Part shown: positions 1 through 9,000 of the stretch, one piece after another | Position numbering within the stretch: position 1 is the first letter of the stretch | Layout: every line of letters starts with the position of its first letter | Assembly (NCBI GenBank): GCA_947165255.1 | Contig: CAMUZR010000024.1 | Location: 1-41,617 of the forward strand | Direction of reading: 5' to 3' | Length of the DNA: 41,617 nt | From: an uncultured Bacteroidales bacterium | Lineage (GTDB): Bacteria; Bacteroidota; Bacteroidia; Bacteroidales; P3 | Notes under the pieces: model-generated | Databases searched by the model: none | Seen by the model: the letters and a program-made list of their open reading frames with translations, nothing else | What the model was told of the DNA's origin: nothing | Program-made: the position numbers and the translations under genes

Positions 1-381
1 GACCTTTTTCCAAACCTGCAAATTTTTTTTTCGCATTTTTCCACATAGGACGGCCGAAGGAAATGTCGGACAGCGGGTTGCGCCCCAAAAAAAAATTTCA
101 ATACGGACGGATTATGACAGAAAAACACCCCAAAAAAACAAAAAATCACACCAATTTTTCTCAAAATTCGGGGTCCTACCACTTAGAAAAAGTCAAAATT
201 CGTATATTTATATGAAAATCACTATGTTATTTAATTTTTTCGAGAGTTACAATAATTCAAAAATCAATATAAAATAAAGTATATCAATATTTTAAATAGT
301 AATTAAAAAAACGTGATAATTAATCGAAAGAATATAACCAATCAGTTTCCATATTAGAAAAACGCAATAGCAAATACAAAT
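1..381. other. AT-rich non-coding stretch at window edge
   Basis: No open frame with coding character and no convincing promoter or RNA gene is visible. The stretch has many A and T runs. The 10-mer AGGACGGCCG at 47-56 recurs at 388-397 in the terminator stem that follows; this may be chance. The gene beyond the left edge cannot be judged. Confidence 0.5.
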
Positions 382-414
382 AAAAAAAGGACGGCCGGTT
401 ATCGGTCGTCCTTT
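382..414 (-). terminator. Rho-independent terminator of the kinase/regulator operon
   Basis: A 12-bp stem (386-397 with 403-414, one G-T wobble) has a 5-base loop. On the minus strand it is followed by a T7 run (A-run at 382-388 on the plus strand). It lies about 20 bp past the stop of the minus-strand kinase gene, where an operon terminator is expected. Confidence 0.85.
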
Positions 415-433
415 TCGATGAGTGGTGCCTTAA

Positions 434-1303
434 TTAAAGCAGATCATATTGCTCAGCCAGTGATTCGGCCTGATCAAAAAAGAAAGAAGCCACCTGATTG
501 AAATCCATGTTCAGGTCTTTGCTGAGACCGACACGATCCTTAAAAATGGCCACATTGTACCATTGCAGGCACTGGAAAGATCGATGGAAGTATAGCCGTT
601 GTAACTCCTCTCGGATGGGTTGGTGTCCCACATAGGCTTCTAAAAGCGATAATGCCTTATCAAAACCCGCATTACCATAACAGGCTATATCATAGAAAGG
701 ATCATTCATACCGGCATATTCCCAGTCGAGTACATAAAGTCTGTCGCCGTCTACCACTAAATTCGTAGGTTGGTAGTCGCAGTGGCATGGAACCATCTTC
801 ACATTGGAATGGATTCGTCTCATCTCATCTAGACGGTTGCGGAGTTCGACATACTCACGAGGGTGGGTAAAGCCCACCTCGCGGCAATAGCGCTCATAAT
901 CTGACAGTCTACCAAAAGCATTATAGTCACGAAAGTGCATATCGCTCTCATGAATACGTTTCAAAGCCTTCACTGACATCTCGTTATACGAAAAGACATC
1001 CGTATCAGACATGATAACGCCTTCTACGTACTCGGCCAATTTCTCGCCAGAGATAATCTCGACATAAGACGTGGCATTACTAATACCCAGCCTATTAACT
1101 TCCTGAATATTGTCCCATTCCTCCACACGGTCAACGAATTTTTCGGCATACTTGCCCGGAACACGGTAAGTGTATTTCTTTCCGCGGGTGGCGACTACGT
1201 AGGTGTAATTACTCATGCCGCCCTCCAAACGTTTAACTATGGCAGCATCCTCTGTGTGCATCAAGGCATTCACACGAGCGATAATATATTCTTCAACATT
1301 CAT
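434..1303 (-). CDS. Choline/ethanolamine (or thiamine) kinase-like phosphotransferase
   Basis: This 289-residue protein belongs to the aminoglycoside phosphotransferase/choline kinase fold family, which transfers the ATP gamma-phosphate to a small hydroxyl substrate in the cytoplasm. The Brenner motif HCDYQPTN is at residues 174-181 (catalytic D176, metal-binding N181), and the Mg2+ motif is DWEYAGMNDP from D193, the form typical of LicA-type choline kinases. A glycine-containing loop (LEGGMSN) lies near residue 26. The gene follows the ThiD-like/AraC regulator with an 18-bp gap and surely shares its transcript. That pairing leaves two readings: a choline/ethanolamine kinase for surface phosphocholine or lipid head groups, or a thiamine-salvage kinase. 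The motif favours choline kinase; the neighbour favours thiamine. Substrate is therefore open; the family assignment is firm. Confidence 0.85.
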   Translation of the reverse strand: MNVEEYIIARVNALMHTEDAAIVKRLEGGMSNYTYVVATRGKKYTYRVPGKYAEKFVDRVEEWDNIQEVNRLGISNATSYVEIISGEKLAEYVEGVIMSDTDVFSYNEMSVKALKRIHESDMHFRDYNAFGRLSDYERYCREVGFTHPREYVELRNRLDEMRRIHSNVKMVPCHCDYQPTNLVVDGDRLYVLDWEYAGMNDPFYDIACYGNAGFDKALSLLEAYVGHQPIREELQRLYFHRSFQCLQWYNVAIFKDRVGLSKDLNMDFNQVASFFFDQAESLAEQYDLL

Positions 1304-1321
1304 AATAAATAATAATATACA

Positions 1322-2284
1322 TTATATAATAGGATTATCCAAAGTGGAATCTATTGGGGAAACCGGCTGTGGACGGTTTCTGTACTGAGTAGGAGTCATA
1401 CCCGTAAGGCGTTTAAAAAGGTTGGATAAATGTGCCTGAGAGGAAAAATCCAGTTCCTCGGCAATCTGTTGAAATGAAAGAGGCGGCCGCCGATCCAACA
1501 AGGTTTTTATGTGGAAAAGCAGCGTCGATTCTACTATAGCCTTAGGCGTAGTGTTGGCCATACGGCGGGTGACCTGCGACAAATAACGGGGGCTCACGCC
1601 AATTTGGTCGGCATAGAAATTGACATCGTGGCTATGCGAACAAAGTTGCTCTTGTAAAGTGAGGAACTCCCGATACAATTTCACCGTGCGACCCGACAGC
1701 TCCTGTGACATACTCCCTACCGGCAACAAGAGAGAAGTCTTTCGTATGGCATCGTCGAGGGTAGCACCCTGGTTCAAGTATACGGCAATAGCAGAGCAGA
1801 CTTCATTGCTGCGTCCATGGCTGGCACCAGCCTGGATGACCCGCTCGGCATGGAAGTGGGACGCATCGCCTTGGCGAACCACCAAAAGAGAACATAGAGG
1901 CACCAACTGTTCCTGTACCAACCCTATAAGGGCATCATCCATCAACTGCTCTTCCCGTGCCGAACAAACCACTGGTGAATACAATATCCATTTAGGGCAA
2001 TGGCGCTTGAGGCATTGAACAATCGTAAAGAGCGATGCCGCGTTACGTATCATCCCAATCTTGACCACCTGTGGACCGGCATCATCGGCCACGGCGTCAA
2101 TCTGTCGCTCAATAACAGGGGCTGGGATGTCATAAAACTCCTGAATTCCCAAAGAGTTCTGCAAAGTGATGCTCGTCACCACCGACATAGCCTCTGCCCC
2201 CATCGAAGTGATTGTACGAATGTCAGCCTGTATTCCGGCGCCGCCGGTACTGTCAGAACCTGTTATAGTCAGAATGGGTCTCAT
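1322..2284 (-). CDS. ThiD-like domain fused to an AraC-type DNA-binding domain; probable transcription regulator
   Basis: Residues 1-190 resemble hydroxymethylpyrimidine (phosphate) kinase ThiD: the substrate-binding start TGSDSTGGAG (8-17) and KIGM (75-78) are well kept. The second half is degenerate and shortened. The usual DPVM region reads YSPVVCSAREEQL, and the HGTGC anion-hole motif is replaced by HGRSNEVCSA near 156, so the catalytic apparatus looks lost. Residues about 220-303 form a double helix-turn-helix of the AraC/XylS family, ending in the signature FKRLTGMTPTQYR. The natural reading is a ligand-sensing regulator that has kept the pyrimidine pocket but not the kinase activity; this is inference. 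It is first in a minus-strand operon with the kinase at 434-1303. A pair of direct repeats at its promoter (2427-2462) could be its own operator. Some residual kinase activity cannot be excluded. Confidence 0.8.
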   Translation of the reverse strand: MRPILTITGSDSTGGAGIQADIRTITSMGAEAMSVVTSITLQNSLGIQEFYDIPAPVIERQIDAVADDAGPQVVKIGMIRNAASLFTIVQCLKRHCPKWILYSPVVCSAREEQLMDDALIGLVQEQLVPLCSLLVVRQGDASHFHAERVIQAGASHGRSNEVCSAIAVYLNQGATLDDAIRKTSLLLPVGSMSQELSGRTVKLYREFLTLQEQLCSHSHDVNFYADQIGVSPRYLSQVTRRMANTTPKAIVESTLLFHIKTLLDRRPPLSFQQIAEELDFSSQAHLSNLFKRLTGMTPTQYRNRPQPVSPIDSTLDNPII

Positions 2285-2647
2285 TATATTTTTATAATCG
2301 TGGCCATAATTAAGAGATAGCTCAGGTCGTCAAACCATTGAACAACTTACCATTGCAGCAACACTCATCTCTTAAAAGGCAATGCAAAATAACAAAGAAA
2401 ACAGCAAATGGCAAAATAATGTTCCGAAAATTACAAATATTTTCGCAAAGTTACAAATATTCATTCTCTTTCACTTTGGATAAACAACACTTCCACCGCA
2501 GCGGGTTCTACAATCATTATCTAATCAGTGCCAATTCTGTTTTTGTCAGGGTAATTCAGCTCATAGTCCTCGTGACTGACCTTGAGTTTGCAGCGCACCA
2601 AGAATTCAAAGTGGGAAGAGTTTTTTCATTAGGTCATTTTTATTTTG
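2285..2647. other. Intergenic region between the kinase/regulator operon and the B12 riboswitch
   Basis: Apart from the direct-repeat promoter at 2427-2462, this stretch shows no gene. A plus-strand open frame over 2338-2685 has no family resemblance and runs into the riboswitch promoter. A TPP riboswitch was sought in the regulator's leader, but the CTGAGA core is missing. Confidence 0.5.
2427..2462 (-). promoter_or_regulatory. Promoter with two 20-bp-period direct repeats, candidate AraC-type operator
   Basis: Two near-identical 16-mers, AAA(A/G)TTACAAATATTT, occupy 2427-2442 and 2447-2462, exactly 20 bp apart. On the minus strand the second overlaps TAACTTTG (2453 down to 2446), a match to the Bacteroidetes -7 box TAnnTTTG. 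AraC proteins typically bind same-facing half-sites about two helical turns apart, so this arrangement fits autoregulation by the ThiD/AraC protein. No clear -33 element is seen, and the 5' leader would be about 150 nt. Confidence 0.5.
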
Positions 2648-2655
2648 TATCTTTG
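2648..2655 (+). promoter_or_regulatory. Promoter -7 element (TATCTTTG) of the riboswitch transcript
   Basis: TATCTTTG matches the Bacteroidetes consensus TAnnTTTG exactly and is followed by GCA, as is common. A T-rich block at 2621-2626 sits at the -33 distance. Transcription would start a few bases before the cobalamin aptamer. Confidence 0.8.
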
Positions 2656-2660
2656 CAGCC

Positions 2661-2829
2661 GATTTGGTCACCCACGTGGGTGTGAAAAGGGAAGCCGGTG
2701 AAAGTCCGGCGCAGTCCCGCTGCTGTAAGCTCGAAAACTTGAAGCCCAATCTATTACGTCACTGTGCGCCGCCATAGTCGCACGGGAAGACAGGGCCGAA
2801 AGGAGCAAGCCAGAAGACCTGCCAAAATC
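2661..2829 (+). promoter_or_regulatory. Cobalamin (adenosylcobalamin/B12) riboswitch aptamer
   Basis: All the hallmarks are in order. The core GCCGGTGAAAGTCCGGC is at 2694-2710 and is followed by CAGTCCCGCTGCTGTAAGC. Then come CACTG at 2760-2764, CGGGAAGACAGGG, and the B12 box AGCCAGAAGACCTGCC ending at 2823. The ends can close a P1 stem (GATTTGGTCA at 2661-2670 with TGCCAAAATC at 2820-2829). The aptamer lies directly behind the promoter at 2648 and about 200 nt upstream of the giant surface-protein gene at 3025, so high cobalamin should lower that gene's expression. Confidence 0.95.
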
Positions 2830-2950
2830 AATAAAAAATCCGGAATGCTTTCGAGGAAAGGCCGACCGATAGAGAACATTCGACGTTTTTTTGTCTATTC
2901 TAGGGCAAAAAATGCGTTTTTGTCTGTTGATTCTGTCATCTCCCTTTACT

Positions 2951-2996
2951 TTTAAGTTTTTTCGGATACTGAAAGAGGAACGACTTAAATTTTTTT
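2951..2996 (+). terminator. Possible riboswitch expression-platform terminator
   Basis: TTTAAGT (2951-2957) can pair with ACTTAAA (2983-2989), followed at once by a T7 run (2990-2996), 28 bp before the start codon at 3025. The stem is short and AT-rich and the loop long, so it is weak. It is the only terminator-like element between aptamer and gene; control of translation start is the alternative. Confidence 0.35.
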
Positions 2997-3024
2997 GTTC
3001 AATTAATTAAAAAACAGTATCAAA

Positions 3025-6000
3025 ATGCTAAAAAAACTACTAACAATCGGCCTGGTTCTGCTCCTGTGGACAGGAGCAAAAAGCCAGGCAACAATCAGTG
3101 AAAGCGACGTGCAGTTCTGGGTCGGCACCGGAACCAACAGCACTCTAGTCTGCATTGGTTGGGACGATGCAACGGCATCGTACACGCCCACCGTCGTAGT
3201 ATGGGGGGTGCACTGGAACGGCAGCATCCACCTGATAGATGCGTTGGATTCCATCGCCACCTACGACGAGAGGTTCACCTACAACTTCGGTTCGTCCGGG
3301 TTCCTGAATTGGGTGCAATACAATGACTCTGACGAGGGTCTGACTCTGACACCGTCAGGCTACAACTGCAACAACTACGGAATGGGCTACGGCAGTGGAA
3401 CGCTGGGTAGCACCTGGTTAAGAATCAGCACCTCTACGTGTTCCAACTACGACTTCACCAACATTACCAACGTGGTTTACGCGTCGGACCCCAACGCAGT
3501 CTACTCCTGCCAGAAAGCACAGTCTCTCAGTGTGGTAAACATCACAGAAACTAGTGCCACAGTAAATATTTTGGACACCACCTATGTAAACGACTACACG
3601 GTGATGCTTTACGCTGCCGACTCGCTCGTCGACAGCACCGTGGTCTATACACAGACCCTCTCCTACTTCACTCTCACGGCCAACACCCCCTACATGGTGC
3701 AGGTCTTCTCCAACTGTTCCGACGGAACACAGACCAGTGCCCGCACAGCCACTTTCCGCACTCCCTGCGTGTCCGTTGCCCATAGCGATTTGCCCTGGAC
3801 CGAAGACTTCCAGTCTTACAATGGCCTTTCCTATTCTTCTTCATCGGTCTCTTTTGTCAACCAAGTTTACTGCTGGGATTTGAAAAACCCCTATAGCACC
3901 TCCGACCCCTATATCAACAGTTCATCGTCGGTCAACGCAGCAGGAGGCAAGTGCCTTTATGTCAGCAGTCGACCCACGAACCCCACCATTCTGGTGCTTC
4001 CCCCATTCGACGACAGCCCCGATGGGTTGCAGCTGAGTTTCGACGTACTGTCGACCTATCGTCACGGCTTCGAGGTAGGCATCATGACCGATATCGCCTT
4101 CGACTCCACCTTCACCCCTATCGCCACCTGTCTGCCCGACGGCAGCGGATGGACCCATTTCGATGTCACCTTTGCTGGCTTCACCCAAGGCCGTCTGGCA
4201 TTGCGATCCAACGACAATGGTCCCGCCTATCTTGACAATGTGACCGTCAGCGAACTGCCCGCGTGTGTGAGACCCTCGCAAGTGTTGGTCTCCAACGTCA
4301 CAGCCTCGTCGGCCGACATCACCATCACCGACCCCAACGCCTCGAACCACTATATGGTCTATGCCGCTGGCGACAGTGTGGAAATCTATAGCAATAGCCA
4401 CACCCTCACCAATCTTCTTCCTAACATGCGCTACGAGGTAAGTGTGCGCACACTCTGTGCCGACACCGTCACCGGCACCACCGCGTCGGCATTCCGCACC
4501 TCCTGCGGCATCATCTCAGTCCCCTATCACGAAGACTTCAGCCAGTTTGCCGACGTGTCTCGCGGCTTCGGATATGCTGTGGTCGACAGCACATTGCCCT
4601 GCTGGGGATTTCTGAAAGCCCGTTCGCTTGACCGGCTCGAAATCTTCCCCCCCTCGCAGAGCAGCACCTATGGCTACGGCGACGACGGCTACACGATGCG
4701 TATCTACGGCAACTACAGCAACTCCACCGACATCGTAGTGCTACCCGAATTCGACCAAGACATCAACTCACTCGAGATAAGCTTCATGGCCCGTCCTTCC
4801 GAGAATGGTTCCTTCGGTGGGTCGCTTCAAATCGGCTATCTCACCACTCCCAGCGACACCAATTCCTTCGTCAGCGTCTCTAGCTATGCCAGCTCGCAGT
4901 TCACCAGTGGTTTCGACCTCTGCACCGGCATTTTCCTCAATGCCCCTACCGGAGCCCGTATCGCCCTGCGCTACCTTCCCTCCGGTGGCTCGGCCAAATC
5001 GTGGTACATCGATGAAATTGATGTGCACGAAATGCCTGCCTGTGTCCGTGCTCAGGGCGTCCGTGTGGACAGCATTCTAACCGACGGATTCACCCTCCAT
5101 GTCGCCGACCCCACCGCTGTCAACCACTACCGCTACTACCTTTCCACCAACGCTATCATCGACAGCGCCGACTTCTACGACACGGTGACCACAATTACAG
5201 GCCTCACTGCCTCAACCGACTATGAACTCCAGGTGGTATCTATCTGCGACGACGGCACTCTGACATTGCCGCACACCATTTCCGTTAGCACTCTCTGTGG
5301 CCCGGTAACAGAAATACCTTTTGTGGAAAACTTCGACAACTGGACTGCCACACAGTCCGATGGCATGGACCGCTGCTGGAACCGTCTGTACATGAACTCC
5401 AGCAGTCGCCTCGTCACCAACAACTACCCCTATTGCGCCACAGGCTCTGCTAATGCCTATACAGGCTTCAAGTCGCTGAAAATGTACTCCAAAGGCATCT
5501 CCAACGACATCAAAGAATACTCCGTGGCCTACCTGCCCGAGTTCGAAGCCAACCTCAACACACTCAAAGTGAGTTTCTTCTACAAATACGGCGGCACCAC
5601 ATACAATATTAATAAAGTGCGCATTGCTGTCGGTGTCAGCGACTCCGTGTCCGACACCGCCTCCTTCACCCGTCTGGCAACCCTGACACCCAGCGTCATC
5701 GGGTGGAATGAATTCGAGGTCGACCTCAGTGCCTACACCGGCACTGGCCGCCACATCACCATCATGCAGACCAGTACCGGTACCACCGCCATCACCAGCT
5801 ACATCGACAGCCTTCTGGTCGACACCATCAGCTCTTGCAGCCGTCCGGCCACCCTTGTAGCCTCCAACGTCACTGCCTACGGCGCCACTCTGTCCTGGAC
5901 CGACCCCAGCCAGGCCGGCAGCTATCTCGTGCGCTGGAGCGACGGAACCACTTCCGACAGTGTCACCGTCAGCAACGACTCCACCTACACTCTCAGCGGC

Positions 6001-9000
6001 CTCACGCCCAGCACCTCCTACACCGTCGACATCAGCAGCATTTGCTGGGGTCATCCCACCAATGCCCGTTCAACCACCTTTGTCACCAGCTGCGCGCCCA
6101 TGCCCCTGCCCTGGAGCATGAATTTCGACAACATCACCAGCACCTCCCAACTCTCTTCCTGCTGGAACAGATACTCCGGACGCTACCTCGACACAGCCTC
6201 CGTCACCCTATCTGCTTCCACTTCCGGCTGGACGCGTTCGACCACAGCCTTCGACGGCTCATCCCACTTCAAAGTAAATATCTACGGAACCAACTGTAAA
6301 TACTGGCTGGTCACCCCCGAAATCAACCTCTCCCAGAATGCCACTCTGACATTCGACTACATGCTTACCGACTACAACAACAGCGAGGCTCCAGAGACCA
6401 CTGGGACCGGATTCGCCGACGACCGTTTCGTCGTCCTCGCCACCACCGATGGCGAAAACTGGACAGCCCTTGCCAAATGGGGCAGCGACTCCAGCCGCGA
6501 CGACTACCCCCTGTCCGCAGTGACCAATATCGCCTCGCAGGCTTCCATCTCTCTGTCCGCATTCACCGGCCAAAATGTGCGCCTGGCTTTCTACGGCGAG
6601 AGCACGGTGAGCGGTGCCGACAACGACCTCCGCATTGACAACCTGCTAGTTTCCGTCGCCACTCCCGACACCACTCAAACGCCCGACGACCCCACAGCCG
6701 ACACCCTCTGCAGCACAGTCCAAACGCTGCCCTACTCCATCGACTTCTCCGGCTATGTGGACAACCACAGAATCCGTCCCTTCATGGCAGGCGCCGCCAA
6801 ACCCGATTGCTGGTCGCTTCTCGGCAACGGCACTACCCAATATGTCAGTGCCCCCAACGACTCCTCAGCCACCTATTTCGGCGGCATTGGCTATTCTACC
6901 AGCACCAACAGCTTCGGCGCCATTGCGGCCGACAATGCCTACCTGTCCCTCATCGCCAGCCAAATCTATACCGGCTCCGATCCTTCCTATATTGCCGAGG
7001 TCAACGCAGTCGGCACACGTCGCTACGCTGTGTTGCCCGCCTTCGACCAACCCCTTTCTCAGACGGTCCTTTCCTTCGACCACCGCACCAACTACATTGG
7101 TGCCCAATTGATTGTAGGCTACATTCTAACCGACACCTCTTCCTTTGTCGGCATCGACACCCTGGCCGCTGACAACCGTGTGCTCCATCACGACACCATC
7201 GCTTTCAGCCAGTACACCACCATGCCCACCAGTGCCCGTCTGGCCTTCCTGTGGAACGTTACCAGCAGCACCAGCAGCGTGACCGGTCCTGGCTACCGCT
7301 ACTGCGGCATCGACAATCTCACCGTTGCCCTCTCCGCAGCCGATACCACTACACCGGCCGACACAACCGTGACACCCACCGACCCCGTCGACGCCACCAT
7401 TGCCTTCTCCGACATTCTTTACTGGGTAGGCTCGGGCAGCGACAGCGCCGTCTTCATCGTCAACTACGCCCAGCCCGACACGGCCTTTGCCTGGGGCTAC
7501 CTCTTCAACGGCTCCACCACCGCGCAGACCATGGTCAGCGACATCGACGCCGCCGACCCACGTCTCACCGTCACCGGCTCGCCCTCCATGGGTGGCGACA
7601 TCCGCTTCACGCTCTCGAATGGCGACACCCTCGGCCTCTCGCCGGCTGGCGCTATGGGCTATAACTTCTGGTGGACCAACCTCAATGGCGTCAGCGCCGG
7701 CGCAGGTGCGGGTTCCACGCTCCACAACGGCGACGTCTTCAAGTACGGCGACCTCAACTCCGCCATCGGCTGGGACCCCCTGGGAACCTACTACTTGCAA
7801 GAAGCCTGGGTGAAAGCCCCCACGCCCGTCTCTGTCCCCGACACCACTGGAACGCCTGAACCGCCTGCCCTTGTCGATGCCACAGTGTCCTTCTCCGACA
7901 TCACCTGTTGGGCTGGTTCGGGCAGCGACAGCACGGCGCTGATTGTCAGTTTTGCCAATCCCGACACCGCCTTTGCCTGGGGTGTACTCATCAACGCGCA
8001 GACCACGGCCGAATCCATGCTCAACGCCGTCCTGGCCGTCGACACCAACCTCTCCATCACCGGCCATCCCGACTGGGGCGACGGTCAAATCCGTTACCGT
8101 CTCTCCGACGGCACCATCATCAGCCGCACCGGCACAGAGTGGATTTTCAACATCGACGGCGTCGACTCATGGGGTGACGACACGGTGTGGGCAGGCAGCG
8201 TCTTCAAGTTCGGCGACCGTGCCTCCGGCATCCTCACCGGCGAAGATGCTTTCCAGCGTGTCTGGACGGCAGTCCCCACCATTGTCGACTTCTGTACCAC
8301 CGACACCATCCCAACTCCCGTCGAAGCCACCATCGCCGCCAGTGACATACTCTTCTGGGTGGGCACCGGCTCCAACCAGGCAGTAATGGCCGTCAACTGG
8401 GCCGACACCGCCCTCGCATGGGGCTACCGCTTCGACGGCGAAGCCACCGTGGCCGATATGTTAGCCGACATTGCCGCTACCGACCCCCGTTTCAGCTACG
8501 TCGGCACCGGCTTCATCTCCGACATTAACTACATCGACACCGCCGCCGGCATGACCGACACCCTGCGCGTCACTCCCGGCAACTACTGGACCAGCTCCAA
8601 CAACGGAGTAACCGACATGGGTATGGCACAAACGCTTACCAACGGCGACTTTGAAAAATGGGCCGACCCCGCTGCCGGCATTGCCGTCGACAGCACCTAC
8701 TGGGGCGACGATTGGGGCTGGGGCTACACCTACGTCTTCCCCATGGCCATCCATCCCGTCACCGTCCCCGACACCACCGGCCACTCCTCCGGTCCTGACG
8801 ACCCCGAACATGGACCTTTCTGCGGACCTGTTGGCACCGAAGGCTGCAACGCCATTGCCGCCGACAGCAGCGCCATCGTGGCCTGGGCCACAGGTGCCGC
8901 CATCACGCGCGGTCCCCAAATGATAAGCAACCCCGAGGGTCCTTTGGCCGACTTCGGCACCGAGGCTGACGCCATCGGCCCTGCCTCCACCGCCACCACC

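Noticed and set aside
2285..2445. Possible TPP riboswitch in the leader of the ThiD/AraC gene
   Set aside because: The conserved CTGAGA and the GCGTAGGGAA-like blocks are missing.
2764..2955. Small plus-strand frame of 63 residues
   Set aside because: It lies inside the cobalamin riboswitch and its expression platform; RNA structure explains the sequence.
7126..8088. 320-residue minus-strand frame and similar frames within 3025-9735
   Set aside because: Gly/Val-rich shadows of the repetitive T9SS gene.
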